DNA from: Luteimonas sp. MC1572
GTDB taxonomy: Bacteria; Pseudomonadota; Gammaproteobacteria; Xanthomonadales; Xanthomonadaceae
NCBI RefSeq assembly: GCF_016615815.1
Contig: NZ_CP067112.1
Span: 2,852,001 to 2,916,000 of the forward strand
Direction of reading: 5' to 3'
Length of the DNA: 64,000 bases
In this document: piece by piece, positions 19,068-30,697 of the stretch
Numbering within the stretch: the first letter of the stretch is position 1
How the letters are laid out: every line of letters begins with the position of its first letter
Notes under the pieces: model-generated
Seen by the model: only the letters and a program-made list of their open reading frames with translations
The model's database searches: none
Told to the model about the DNA's origin: nothing
Position numbers and translations under genes: made by a program

Positions 19068-20291
19068 TCAGGCGCGCGTCGGCTGCAGCGCGTAGCCCTT
19101 CAGGCGCGCCGAGTACTCCTGCAGCGCGCGGACGCCGCTGGCTTCGGCTTCGCGGCACCAGGACTGCAGGCTGGCCAGCGACTCCGCCGCGTCGTGGCCA
19201 CGCTGCTCGAGGAGGGCGGCGAGGCGCGCTCGGTATTCGACCAGGGTGCTGATGCGCGGGCGCTCGGCCACCCAATGGCGCAACTGCTCGCGGGCATCGC
19301 TGTCCAGCCAGCGGCCGTCATCGACCAGGCCCTTGCGCAGCTTGCGCGGCAGCAGCGCGCGCAGCCGCGCACCGGCCGCGCGGGCCTCCTCGCGCAGCGC
19401 CGGGGCCAGCACGTGATGCTGGTAGTCGGTCATGGCCTGGAAGCGCAGCGCGAGCAGGGCCTTCAGGGTGTCGGTGTCGGGCACGTTGATGTTGGGGCGC
19501 ACGTCGAGCGACGGTGCCACGCGCAGCACCTTGGCCAGGCCGACCTTCTCCAGCGACTTGATCGCGATCCAGCCGATATCCACTTCCCAGCGGCGCAGTG
19601 CGAACTTGGCCGAGCTCGGGAACGCGTGGTGGTTGTTGTGCAGCTCCTCGCCGCCGATCCACACGCCCCAAGGCGAGAGGTTGGTGGCGGTGTCGGTGGT
19701 CTCGAAGTTGCGATAGCCCCACCAGTGGCCGAGGCCGTTGACCACGCCGGCCGCCCAGAACGGGATCCACAGCATCTGGATGGCCCAGATGGCGACGCCG
19801 GCGGCGCCGAACAGGGTGGCATTGATGGCCAGCAGCAGCACCGGGCCCATGGTGGCGTGCGGGGTGTAGAGCGTGCGCTCGAGCCAGTCATCAGGCGTGC
19901 CGCGGCCGTACTGCTCCATGTCGGCGCGATGCGTACGCGCCTCACGGTAGAGCTCGGCACCCTTCCAGAACACCTCCTTGATGCCCTTGTGCATCGGGCT
20001 GTGCGGGTCTTCCTCGGTCTCGCACTTGGCGTGGTGCTTGCGATGGATGGCCACCCACTCCTTGGTGATCATGGACGTGGTGAGCCAGGTCCAGAAACGG
20101 AAGAAGTGGTTGACCACGGGATGGAAGTCCACGCCGCGATGGGTCTGGCTGCGATGCAGGAACAGGGTCACCGCGAAGATCGTCAGCTGCGTGCAGACGA
20201 GCATGTACAGGGCGAGGCCCCAGAAGCCGGACTGGACAAGTCCGCCGGCAAGGAAGTCGAGCAGGGAAGCAGGCATGGCGTGGATCATCAT
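19068..20291 (-). CDS. membrane fatty-acid desaturase (acyl-CoA delta-9 type)
   Basis: About 407 residues. All three histidine boxes of membrane di-iron desaturases are present: HRSQTHR (about residue 47), HRKHH (about 84) and HNNHH (about 220). Hydrophobic pairs lie before the first box and around GPVLLLAINATLFGAAGVAIW. The C-terminal 170 residues are soluble and Arg/Ala-rich. It probably introduces a double bond into acyl chains to tune membrane fluidity. ATG 20291 is used; GTG 20303 and ATGs 20288 and 20276 are alternatives, none with a strong ribosome-binding site. It is divergent from mutM, with a terminator at 18998. Confidence 0.88.
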   Translation of the reverse strand: MMIHAMPASLLDFLAGGLVQSGFWGLALYMLVCTQLTIFAVTLFLHRSQTHRGVDFHPVVNHFFRFWTWLTTSMITKEWVAIHRKHHAKCETEEDPHSPMHKGIKEVFWKGAELYREARTHRADMEQYGRGTPDDWLERTLYTPHATMGPVLLLAINATLFGAAGVAIWAIQMLWIPFWAAGVVNGLGHWWGYRNFETTDTATNLSPWGVWIGGEELHNNHHAFPSSAKFALRRWEVDIGWIAIKSLEKVGLAKVLRVAPSLDVRPNINVPDTDTLKALLALRFQAMTDYQHHVLAPALREEARAAGARLRALLPRKLRKGLVDDGRWLDSDAREQLRHWVAERPRISTLVEYRARLAALLEQRGHDAAESLASLQSWCREAEASGVRALQEYSARLKGYALQPTRA

Positions 20292-20421
20292 GGGGGTATA
20301 CACGGGCCATCATGCGGGGCCGGGATGTTGATTTCCAGCCCTGCGGCAGCGTATGGGCACGCGTGTTCACGTTTCCCGTCAACAACTTGCGCGCGGTCCT
20401 GCACGCCCCCACGCTGCCGAC

Positions 20422-21249
20422 ATGCCTGAACTTCCGGAAGTTGAAACCACGCGCCGCGGACTTGCGCCACACCTCGAAGGTCGCCGCGTGCGCGGCGTCA
20501 CGCTTCGCCGGCCCGATCTGCGCTGGCCGATCCCGCCTGAGATTGCGGCCGAGCTCCCCGGGCAACGCATCGAATCCGTGCGCCGCCGTGCGAAATACCT
20601 GCTGCTCGACACGCAGGCGGGCAGCGCACTGCTGCATCTCGGCATGTCCGGCAGCCTGCGCGTGCTGCCCGCGGACACGCCGCCGCGGCTGCACGACCAC
20701 GTCGACATCGCGCTCTCCCGCGATGCGGGCCAGCCTGACCGCGTGCTGCGCTTCACCGACCCGCGCCGCTTCGGCTGCCTGCTCTGGCAGCCGGCCGGCG
20801 AACTGCATCCGCTGCTGCGCGGGCTGGGCCCGGAGCCGCTGGGCGACGGATTCGACGGCGACTACCTGCATGCACGCAGCCGGGGCCGCAAGGTGGCGCT
20901 CAAGGCCTTCCTGATGGACCAGAAGGTGGTGGTGGGCGTGGGCAACATCTACGTGGCCGAGGCGCTGTTTGCCGCCGGCGTGTCGCCGATGCGCGCGGCG
21001 GGGCGCGTGTCGCGCGAGCGCTATGCCGCCATCGCCGCCGAGATCCGCGCGGTGCTGGCGCGCGCCATCGCCCGCGGAGGCACCACGCTGCGCGACTTCC
21101 TGGCGCCCGACGGCGCCCCCGGCTACTTCGAACAGGAGCTGTCGGCCTACGGGCGCGGTGGCGAGCCCTGCCTGCGCTGCGGCCGGGCGCTGCGGCACGC
21201 CATGGTGGGCCAGCGGGCGACCGTCTGGTGCGGCCACTGCCAGCGCTGA
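20422..21249 (+). CDS. mutM: formamidopyrimidine-DNA glycosylase
   Basis: A 275-residue base-excision repair enzyme removing 8-oxoguanine and formamidopyrimidines. It begins [14 protein letters not shown], providing the catalytic Pro2 and Glu3. It contains [22 protein letters not shown], the H2TH region [18 protein letters not shown], and a C-terminal zinc finger CLRCG...CGHC. ATG 20422 is fixed by the conserved N-terminus although the frame opens at 20353. The ECF sigma gene follows after 37 bp with its own -10-like TATGAT (21260-21265). Confidence 0.96.
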   Translation: MPELPEVETTRRGLAPHLEGRRVRGVTLRRPDLRWPIPPEIAAELPGQRIESVRRRAKYLLLDTQAGSALLHLGMSGSLRVLPADTPPRLHDHVDIALSRDAGQPDRVLRFTDPRRFGCLLWQPAGELHPLLRGLGPEPLGDGFDGDYLHARSRGRKVALKAFLMDQKVVVGVGNIYVAEALFAAGVSPMRAAGRVSRERYAAIAAEIRAVLARAIARGGTTLRDFLAPDGAPGYFEQELSAYGRGGEPCLRCGRALRHAMVGQRATVWCGHCQR

Positions 21250-21286
21250 GCCGAGGCGCTATGATCGCCGCTCCGAGGGGAGCGCC

Positions 21287-21850
21287 ATGTCCGATACCGC
21301 CGATATCACCCTGTGGCTGGATGCCGCCCGCGGCGGGGACCGGAGCGCGCTGGATCGCGTGCTCGCCACCCTCTACCAGGAGCTGCACTCGATGGCGCGG
21401 CGCCAGCTCGCCGGCCAGTACGGGCAGACGCTCGACGCAACGGCACTGGTCCATGAGGCCTACCTCAAGCTGATCGGCCGCCGCGAGGCGCAGTTCGACG
21501 ACCGCGCCCACTTCTTCGCCTATGCCGCCTCGGCCATGCGCAGCGTGGTGGTGGACTACGCGCGCCAGCGCATGGCGCAGAAGCGCGGCGGCGACCTGCA
21601 CCGCGTCACCGACCTGCCGGAGGATGTCGAAGGCGGGTTGCGCCTCGACGAGGACACGCTGGCCCTGGACAACGCGTTGACGCGCCTGGCCGCCGTGGAC
21701 AAGCGCCTGGCCCAGGTGGTCGAACTGCGCTACTTCGCCGGGCTGTCGGAAGTGGAGATCGCGGAGCTGCTGGATCGCTCCGAGCGCAGCATCCGCCGCG
21801 ACTGGCAGAAGGCGAGGATCTACCTGCTGGCGTCGCTGAAGGTGGATTGA
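21287..21850 (+). CDS. ECF-type RNA polymerase sigma factor
   Basis: A 187-residue sigma factor with sigma-2 (ATALVHEAYLKLIGR, then HFFAYAASAMRSVVVDYARQ) and sigma-4 (VVELRYFAGLSEVEIAELL and the helix-turn-helix ERSIRRDWQKARIYL). The pattern fits the ECF subgroup that occurs next to eukaryotic-like Ser/Thr kinases. There is no anti-sigma gene. The kinase gene starts 19 bp downstream, so activity may be set by phosphorylation, as described for ECF43 sigma factors paired with kinases in Xanthomonas and Vibrio. The start has GAGGGGAGC upstream. Confidence 0.9.
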   Translation: MSDTADITLWLDAARGGDRSALDRVLATLYQELHSMARRQLAGQYGQTLDATALVHEAYLKLIGRREAQFDDRAHFFAYAASAMRSVVVDYARQRMAQKRGGDLHRVTDLPEDVEGGLRLDEDTLALDNALTRLAAVDKRLAQVVELRYFAGLSEVEIAELLDRSERSIRRDWQKARIYLLASLKVD

Positions 21851-21869
21851 CCGGCACCGGGGCCGCGCG

Positions 21870-24692
<2,823 letters not shown>

Positions 24693-24702
24693 GGCCGCGC
24701 GG

Positions 24703-25326
24703 TCAGCCCAGCGGCAGCGACTGCTGCAGCGGCGCGATGCGGCCTTCGCCGCGCGCGATGCGCTTGTATTCGGCGCGGCTCACCGACACGTAGCGCTCGT
24801 TGCCGCCGATCTCGACCTGCGGTCCGTCCTGCACGGCGTGGCCCTGTTCGTCGACGCGCACGGTCATGGTGGCCTTGCTGCCGGTGTGGCAGATGGTCTT
24901 GATCTCCTGCAGCTCGTCCGCCCAGGCCAGCAGGTACTGGCTGCCCTCGAACAGCTCGCCGCGGAAATCGGTGCGCAGGCCATAGCAGAGCACCGGCACG
25001 CGCAGTCCGTCGACGATCTCCGAGAGCTGCCAGACCTGGCTGCGGCTCAGGAACTGCGCCTCGTCGACCAGCAGGCAATCGAGCTTGCCGCTGGCGGCGA
25101 TGTCCGCGCGCGCCCAGGCCTCGAGGTCGGTGCCGGGGTCGAAACCCACGGCGTCGGCGCTCAGGCCGATGCGCGAAGCCACGCGGCCGCTGCCGGCGCG
25201 ATCGTCCAGGCGCGGCGCGAGGATCGCCACGCGCATGCCGCGCTCCTGGTAGTTGTGAGCGGACTGCAGCAGGGTCGTGGTCTTTCCGGCGTTCATCGCC
25301 GAGTAGTAGAAATAGAGCTTGGCCAT
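24703..25326 (-). CDS. tdk: thymidine kinase
   Basis: A 207-residue type II thymidine kinase of the salvage pathway. It has [20 protein letters not shown] (P-loop), [20 protein letters not shown] (Walker B and catalytic Glu), and [21 protein letters not shown], which closely match the E. coli enzyme, followed by [11 protein letters not shown]. The structural zinc site looks lost: where E. coli has CFCG and CRKH, this protein has CHTG and SRAE, leaving one of four ligands. Length is normal and catalytic residues are intact. A TAGAAT lies 6 nt before the ATG. Confidence 0.94.
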   Translation of the reverse strand: MAKLYFYYSAMNAGKTTTLLQSAHNYQERGMRVAILAPRLDDRAGSGRVASRIGLSADAVGFDPGTDLEAWARADIAASGKLDCLLVDEAQFLSRSQVWQLSEIVDGLRVPVLCYGLRTDFRGELFEGSQYLLAWADELQEIKTICHTGSKATMTVRVDEQGHAVQDGPQVEIGGNERYVSVSRAEYKRIARGEGRIAPLQQSLPLG

Positions 25327-25332
25327 GGCGGA

Positions 25333-25338
25333 ATTCTA
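25333..25338 (-). promoter_or_regulatory. -10 element of tdk, leaderless type
   Basis: Minus-strand TAGAAT followed by 6 nt and the tdk ATG at 25326. No ribosome-binding site is possible in between. Confidence 0.5.
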
Positions 25339-25398
25339 GCGCCAGGCCCCGGGGCTCCGGACTCGCGGGGTAAACTCGCCAGCCGCCCAGGACCCGCC

Positions 25399-27378
25399 AT
25401 GCACGGTCTCAACCCCCAACAATCCGCGGCCGTCGCCCATTGCGAAGGCCCGCTGCTGGTGCTCGCCGGCGCGGGCAGCGGCAAGACGCGGGTGATCGTG
25501 GAGAAGATCGCGCACCTGATCGGGTCCGGCCGCTATCCGGCCAAGCGCATCGCCGCGATCACCTTCACCAACAAGGCCGCGAAGGAGATGCGCGAGCGCG
25601 TCGGCAAGCGCATCCGCGGCGACGCGGCGGAAGGCCTCACCATCTGCACCTTCCATGCGCTGGGGCTGCGCATGCTGCAGGTGGAGCACGAACGCGCGGG
25701 CCTGCGCCGCGGATTTTCGATCTTCGATTCCGACGATTCGCTGGCGCAGTTCAAGGACCTGATGCCCGGCGCCAAGCCCGACGCCATCCAGGCGATGCAG
25801 GGACTGGTGTCGCGCGCCAAGAACGCCTGCCTGACGCCGGAACAGGCGCGCGCCATCGCACGGTCCACGCCCGAGCACGAAGCGGCGATGGTGTACGAGC
25901 TGTACCAGGCGCGGCTGGCGGCGTTCAACGCGGTCGATTTCGACGACCTGATCCGCCGCCCGGTGGAGCTGCTCGAGAACGATCCGGAGTGCGCGCTCGG
26001 CTGGCGCGAGCGCATCGGCTACCTGCTGGTCGACGAGTGCCAGGACACCAACGACGCCCAGTACCGGCTGCTGAAGGCGCTGGCCGGCGACAAGGGCAAC
26101 TTCACCTGCGTGGGCGACGACGACCAGTCGATCTACGCCTGGCGCGGCGCCAATCCCGAAAACCTCTCGCAGCTCGGCGTCGACTACCCGGCCCTGCGGG
26201 TGGTGAAGCTGGAGCAGAACTACCGCTGCTCGAACCGCGTGCTGCGCGCGGCCAACGCGCTGATCGCCAACAATCCGCACGAACATCCCAAGACGCTGTG
26301 GAGCGCGCAGGCCGACGGCGAGCGGATCCGCATCTGGGAGTGCCGCGACGCCAGCCACGAGGCCGAGCGCGTGGCCGGCGAGATCCAGTTCCTGAACACC
26401 GCGCGCAACGCCGAATGGAGCGAGTTCTGCATCCTGTTCCGCGGCAACCACCAGTCGCGGCTGCTGGAAAAAGCGCTGCAGATGCTGCGCGTGCCCTACC
26501 ACCTCTCCGGCGGCACGGCGTTCCTGGACCGTGGCGAAGTGAAGGACGCGCTGGCCTGGCTGCGGCTGCTGGCCAACCCGGACGACGACTCCGCGTTCCT
26601 GCGCGCCGTGCAGTCCCCGGGCCGCGGCGTGGGCGCGACCTCACTGGCCAAGCTGGCCGGCCTGGCGCAGCACGCCGGCCAGCCGATGTCGCGGGCGATC
26701 GAATCGATCGGCCTGCTGAAGCAGCTGCACCCGCGTGCCGGTGCGGCGCTGTCCGGCTTCGCCGACCTGATCCGCGGGCTGCGCAGCGATGCCGCGCGGC
26801 TCACGCCGTCCGAACTGGTGCGCACGCTCAACGAGCGTTCCGGGCTCCTGGCCGCGCTGCGCGCGGAGTGCAAATCGGACGAGATGTTCCGCATCCGCCG
26901 CGGCAACCTGGATGAACTCGCCGACTGGTTCGATGGTGCCCGCGGCGGCGCGGGCCCGGGCGAGCTGGCCGCCTCGCTGGCACTGCTCAGCCACGCCGAC
27001 AAGGGCGATCCCGGCAACCAGGTGCGGCTGATGAGCCTGCACGCGGCCAAGGGCCTCGAGTTCCGCTACGTGTTCATCGTCGGCGTGGACGACTACACGC
27101 TGCCGCACGAGGCCAGCATCGAGGAAGGGCGCATCGACGAGGAGCGGCGCCTGCTGTACGTGGGCATCACCCGCGCCAAGGAGCAGCTGTGGCTGTCGCA
27201 CTCGCGCGAGGCGCAGCGCTGGGGCGAGCGCCTGCGGCTGAAGCCGAGCCGCTTCATCGACGAACTGCCGGCCGCCGAACTGCAGCGCGACGGCGCCGAC
27301 CCGGTGGCCGACGCGGCGCGCAAGAAGGAGCGCGCCGAGGTGGGATTCGCCGCCATCCGGGCGATGCTCGACGGCTGA
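25399..27378 (+). CDS. rep: ATP-dependent DNA helicase Rep
   Basis: A 659-residue SF1A (UvrD/Rep) 3'-5' helicase that assists replication forks. Motifs in order: Q-motif LNPQQSAAVAHCEGP, Walker A LAGAGSGKTRV, Ia ITFTNKAAKEMRERV, II LVDECQDTN, III GDDDQSIYAWRGA, IV QNYRCSNRVL, V VRLMSLHAAKGLEF and VI ERRLLYVGITRAKEQL. ATG 25399 (MHGLNPQQ) fits the family start. A TAAACT at 25371-25376 is a likely -10 with a leader of about 16 nt. Confidence 0.95.
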   Translation: MHGLNPQQSAAVAHCEGPLLVLAGAGSGKTRVIVEKIAHLIGSGRYPAKRIAAITFTNKAAKEMRERVGKRIRGDAAEGLTICTFHALGLRMLQVEHERAGLRRGFSIFDSDDSLAQFKDLMPGAKPDAIQAMQGLVSRAKNACLTPEQARAIARSTPEHEAAMVYELYQARLAAFNAVDFDDLIRRPVELLENDPECALGWRERIGYLLVDECQDTNDAQYRLLKALAGDKGNFTCVGDDDQSIYAWRGANPENLSQLGVDYPALRVVKLEQNYRCSNRVLRAANALIANNPHEHPKTLWSAQADGERIRIWECRDASHEAERVAGEIQFLNTARNAEWSEFCILFRGNHQSRLLEKALQMLRVPYHLSGGTAFLDRGEVKDALAWLRLLANPDDDSAFLRAVQSPGRGVGATSLAKLAGLAQHAGQPMSRAIESIGLLKQLHPRAGAALSGFADLIRGLRSDAARLTPSELVRTLNERSGLLAALRAECKSDEMFRIRRGNLDELADWFDGARGGAGPGELAASLALLSHADKGDPGNQVRLMSLHAAKGLEFRYVFIVGVDDYTLPHEASIEEGRIDEERRLLYVGITRAKEQLWLSHSREAQRWGERLRLKPSRFIDELPAAELQRDGADPVADAARKKERAEVGFAAIRAMLDG

Positions 27379-27454
27379 ACTGCCGGGCGCGCCGCAATCC
27401 TGCAGTTGCGGACGTCGGCTAGACTCCGCGGCTGTCCAGAAAGCAGGTCCTGCC

Positions 27455-28366
27455 ATGCGACGCACGCTGCCCACGCTCACCCTACTCGCCGCCGCTCTGG
27501 CGCTGGGCGCCTGCGCCACCACGGCACCTGCCCCGGCTGGCGGCACGCCCGTTGCCGGCACGCCCGTCGCCGACCAGGCCGCGGTGCCGGCCGATGACAA
27601 CCTCAACGCCGTGCTCTGGGTGCAGCGCTCCGTGGAATACCGGGCGCTCTCGGAAACCGTGTACCGCGCCGCGACCGAGCGCCTGGACGCCGCGCTGGCC
27701 GCCAAGGACTGGGATGCCCTGGTACCCGGCGAGCGTGACAGCGCGACCGCCATCGCCCGGCTGCCCCCCGCGGTGGTCATGGACATCGACGAGACCGTGC
27801 TCGACAACTCGCCCTACCAGGCGCGCCTGGTCCAGGACGGCCTGGAATACGACGACGCCACCTGGGCCGAATGGGTTGCCGAGGAGAAGGCGCGGCCGGT
27901 CCCGGGCGTGCTGGAGTTCGCGCGGGCAGCCGAAGCGAAGGGCGTGACCATCATCTATCTCTCCAACCGCGACAAGGCCCTGCACGCGGCGACCCTTGCC
28001 AACCTGCGCGCGGTGGGACTTCCGGTGAAGGACGACAGCGTGTTCCTCGGGCTGGGTACCGTGGTCGAAGGCTGCGAACAGAAGGGCTCCGGCAAGACCT
28101 GCCGTCGCCAGCTGGCCGGGCGCGGGTACCGCGTGCTGATGCAGTTCGGCGACCAGCTCGGCGATTTCGTCGAAGCACCCGCCAACACGCCGCAGGCGCA
28201 TGCCGCGCTGCACGCCGAATACCGCGCCTGGTTCGGCGATCGCTGGTGGGTCCTGCCGAATCCCACCTACGGTGCCTGGGAACCGGCGCTGTTCAACAAC
28301 GCCTGGAGCGCGCCGCGCGCGGTGCGCCGCGCAGCGAAGCACGAGGCACTGGTCACGGACAGATAA
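27455..28366 (+). CDS. 5'-nucleotidase/acid phosphatase, lipoprotein e(P4) family
   Basis: A 303-residue lipoprotein: lipobox LGAC with lipidated Cys20, then a short Ala/Pro linker. The HAD acid-phosphatase domain follows, with VMDIDETVLDNSPYQ (about 108, the DxDxT nucleophile motif variant typical of class C/P4 phosphatases), the second-motif region IIYLSNRDK, and a late acidic motif QFGDQLGDFVEA. P4 enzymes sit in the outer membrane and dephosphorylate nucleotides. Length is typical. A candidate structured RNA and a terminator follow within 130 bp. Confidence 0.9.
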   Translation: MRRTLPTLTLLAAALALGACATTAPAPAGGTPVAGTPVADQAAVPADDNLNAVLWVQRSVEYRALSETVYRAATERLDAALAAKDWDALVPGERDSATAIARLPPAVVMDIDETVLDNSPYQARLVQDGLEYDDATWAEWVAEEKARPVPGVLEFARAAEAKGVTIIYLSNRDKALHAATLANLRAVGLPVKDDSVFLGLGTVVEGCEQKGSGKTCRRQLAGRGYRVLMQFGDQLGDFVEAPANTPQAHAALHAEYRAWFGDRWWVLPNPTYGAWEPALFNNAWSAPRAVRRAAKHEALVTDR

Positions 28367-28369
28367 TGA

Positions 28370-28499
28370 AATCAATTAGTTGCATGGCCTAATTTCAAGC
28401 ATTGCATCAAGTTGTGGCAGCGGGTAACCTGCTGCGGCCACAACACAGTCCTCCGGTTTCGGCCGGCTTTACGGGAGACCCCAGGGTCTCCCGTTTTTT
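28370..28499 (+). ncRNA. candidate structured RNA or long structured 3' UTR
   Basis: After the phosphatase stop there is an AT-richer patch with possible promoter elements (TTGCAT, TAATTT near 28380-28394). A long hairpin follows: TTGTGGC (28412-28418) with GCCACAA (28437-28443) and an inner GCAGCGGG/CCTGCTGC stem around TAA. A short CCGG-rich hairpin (28453-28467) precedes a strong terminator (28472-28499). This layout suits a small RNA of about 100 nt or a processed 3' UTR. I do not recognise a known family. Confidence 0.45.
28472..28499 (+). terminator. strong Rho-independent terminator
   Basis: A 10-bp perfect stem (28472-28481 with 28484-28493, very tight loop) followed by six Ts (28494-28499). 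It separates the phosphatase region from the secretion locus. Confidence 0.95.
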
Positions 28500-28512
28500 A
28501 TGGCACACGACC

Positions 28513-28557
28513 TAGGGTTTGCCCCGGGGTGCGCCTGCTCCGCGCGGCGCCTAGCCT
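28513..28557 (+). promoter_or_regulatory. TAGGGT-box promoter A
   Basis: TAGGGT (28513-28518), then TTGCCCC, 33 nt in all, then the -10-like TAGCCT (28552-28557); the start codon of the Pro/Ala-rich gene is 55 nt further. The same layout occurs at three other secretion-locus genes (see 31775, 35812, 51738). Confidence 0.5.
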
Positions 28558-28612
28558 CGGGGTCTGTCCACGCCCGCCGCGGCGGCGACATGGCCTACGC
28601 CGGAGGCGCGCG

Positions 28613-29926
28613 ATGTCCATCATCGACAATGTGCACGCAAACGCGCAGGCGCTCCTCAACAGGGGACCGCAGGGCCCGCGCGGACCGCACCATGGCGGCG
28701 GCCCGCCGCAGCACAGCAACGCGCATGAAGGCGCGAACGGCCGCGGCTTCGGCGGCCCGAGGGGGCCTGAGCTGCCGGCGGGCGTGCCCCGCGCAAGCCC
28801 GCCCTCACTCGGTGGCACATCCAATGCGCCCTCGATGCCCACGGTGCCGGGCATGCCCGCGCTGCCGACGCCGGGCGCCGACCGGCCGCAGGTGGGCCAG
28901 ACGCCCCATGGCGTTGACCGACCGGGGCATGGCCAGCTTTCGCCCGGCCCCCCCAGCCACGCGGGCCCCGGCGGTACGCAAGGGGTGACCAACCCCCTGT
29001 CCGGTGTGCAAGGCCTGGTGACCACCGTCCTGCCACGCGCGATGCCCGCCACGGCGTCGCCTGCTGCGCCGGCCGCGCTCCCCCACGCCATGCCATCCCA
29101 GGCCGCGGCTGGCATGCACGCCACGGCCCCTGCGGGACAGGCCGCGGCAGCCGTGCTGCAGCCCGGCCAGGTCGGCGGCGCCACGCGTGGCGAGCTTGCA
29201 CAGCCGAACACGCCTGTGCGGAGCGATGTCGTTGCGGCAGGCGCTGCACGTCCGGATGCGCCCGCAGCGGCACCGCGATCCGATGCCGCGTTCATGGACC
29301 GCATGGCCGTACTGCAGCGCGCCGCCCTCGCGCCATCGGCCTTGCCTGCCAACGCCGCCGCCAACACCGCAGCGCCGACGGCCCTTGCCGCTACCGCCGC
29401 GGGGGCGACCATGGCCACCAGCGCCACGCCGCAGGCGTTGCCGGTGAACCAGGCCGCCGACGCCCGGAACGCTGCGGGGCTGACCGTGGCCGACCGCGGC
29501 CAAGCCATCCGCAGCGACGCCATGACCGGGACCTACACCGGCGAAGGCCCGCTGCGTCGCCGCCTGCGCCGAGGCGCCTCCGCGCTCCCAGGCAGCCTGT
29601 CCACGCTGCTGGCGGCGATGGGTGCCCAAGGCCGGACATCGGGCGCGGGCCAGGATGCGCGTGCGATGGAACGTGAGCTCCAGGCAGCCGCGATGCAGTG
29701 GCTGTTCTGGCTGCTGGCGATCATCGCCTACGGCTGCGTCGCCTTCGCGGTCATCGGACTCATGCCGCCCGGGGCGGGCACCGTCGTCTCCGCGGGAGCC
29801 GGGCGGGGCTGGGCGGGCGGGTTCGCGATCGCCGGCCTGCTCGCGGCTTCAGGCGCGTGGTGGTTTGCGCGCCGTCTGGCGCCTGGCCGCGGCAAGGCAC
29901 CGCCCGCTACGCCACGCGGCGACTGA
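28613..29926 (+). CDS. Pro/Ala-rich protein with two C-terminal membrane segments, T3SS-associated
   Basis: 437 residues, no recognised family. Residues 1-350 are low-complexity and probably disordered, rich in Pro, Ala, Gly and His early on and Ala/Thr later. A polybasic stretch RRRLRRG precedes two hydrophobic segments (about 361-384 MQWLFWLLAIIAYGCVAFAV and 399-419 FAIAGLLAASGAWWF), and the tail is basic. There is no Sec signal. ATG 28613 has GGAGG 6 nt upstream. The TAGGGT-box promoter and position beside the T3SS suggest a secreted translocator-like or membrane-inserting effector protein; this is inference. Confidence 0.65.
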   Translation: MSIIDNVHANAQALLNRGPQGPRGPHHGGGPPQHSNAHEGANGRGFGGPRGPELPAGVPRASPPSLGGTSNAPSMPTVPGMPALPTPGADRPQVGQTPHGVDRPGHGQLSPGPPSHAGPGGTQGVTNPLSGVQGLVTTVLPRAMPATASPAAPAALPHAMPSQAAAGMHATAPAGQAAAAVLQPGQVGGATRGELAQPNTPVRSDVVAAGAARPDAPAAAPRSDAAFMDRMAVLQRAALAPSALPANAAANTAAPTALAATAAGATMATSATPQALPVNQAADARNAAGLTVADRGQAIRSDAMTGTYTGEGPLRRRLRRGASALPGSLSTLLAAMGAQGRTSGAGQDARAMERELQAAAMQWLFWLLAIIAYGCVAFAVIGLMPPGAGTVVSAGAGRGWAGGFAIAGLLAASGAWWFARRLAPGRGKAPPATPRGD

Positions 29927-29989
29927 CCGGCCGCGTCGTCAACGGGCCAGCAGGCCCCGAGTGGTGCACACCGTGCGCCGCGACCGCGC

Positions 29990-30631
29990 TCAATCCAGGC
30001 AGTGCGGGACCTGGGTCATCACCATGCCGCCGCCGGGCGCGGCGACGTTGCGCGTCTTCCAGACACGGCGCTTGCACGCGCCCTTGCCTTCGTCCCGCCG
30101 GCCCTCGGGAACCGCGACCGCGCGCTCGCTGGCGACGGGCCGCGAGGCGGCAGCCTGTGCGAGCCGGTACTCGAACACGATCCGCTCACCCGGCGGCGCG
30201 ATCTGGCGGGTTTCGACCGTGAGATGCATGCGGCCGGCGTCGACCTGGCCGGCGAAGCTGATCCGGTGCCCCTTTTCGATGCCGCCGCCGCTGATGCGGC
30301 CATCGCCATCGACCGTCAGGTCGAGCGGCCCGCCGCGGCCTTGCCACACGTCGCCCCTGGCGCGACCGTTCACGACAAAGCCCGAGTCACCCTGGCGGCG
30401 GATATTGGCCTTGACCTCGAGCCGTTCCCCCTTGGCAGTGGGAACGAATACCGCGCTGGCGCTACCGGATTCCGGCGCGGGCGCATGGGCGGTGCCTGGT
30501 GCATGGATCCGGGCGCTGACGGTACCGGTGTAGGCACCGTGGAGCTTTACCGGCTCCCGTTCGGCCGAGTTGCCGCAGCCGGCGACGCAGGCCAGGGCCA
30601 GGGCGAATGCGGTGCGCATCAACATGTCCAT
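29990..30631 (-). CDS. lipoprotein of unknown function
   Basis: 213 residues starting MDMLMRTAFALALACVAGC, with lipobox VAGC and lipidated Cys19. The mature part has beta-rich segments (GAYTGTVSARIHAPG, ISFAGQVDAGRMHLTVETRQ) and a basic stretch ending with cysteines (KGACKRR, VPHCLD). No family recognised. GGAGAG lies 8 nt before the ATG. It lies between T3SS-associated genes, 66 bp downstream of the 123-residue gene at 30698 but separated by a hairpin terminator, so it may have its own promoter. Confidence 0.7.
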   Translation of the reverse strand: MDMLMRTAFALALACVAGCGNSAEREPVKLHGAYTGTVSARIHAPGTAHAPAPESGSASAVFVPTAKGERLEVKANIRRQGDSGFVVNGRARGDVWQGRGGPLDLTVDGDGRISGGGIEKGHRISFAGQVDAGRMHLTVETRQIAPPGERIVFEYRLAQAAASRPVASERAVAVPEGRRDEGKGACKRRVWKTRNVAAPGGGMVMTQVPHCLD

Positions 30632-30644
30632 TCGACTCTCCGCG

Positions 30645-30676
30645 AAAAGACGAACGCCCCCGGCAATGCCGGGGGC
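30645..30676 (-). terminator. terminator after the 123-residue T3SS-associated gene
   Basis: Minus-strand 9-bp GC stem (30676-30668 with 30664-30656, 3-nt loop) followed by GTTCGTCTTTT, 22 bp after the stop at 30698. Confidence 0.65.
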
Positions 30677-30697
30677 GTGCGCTCAGCCTGCGAAGCC

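Noticed and set aside
18670..19275. Upstream extension of the EF-hand reading frame (to 318 residues)
   Set aside because: The extension translates the interspersed repeat and a terminator; similarity to the copy at 1244 is explained by the DNA repeat, not by a protein.
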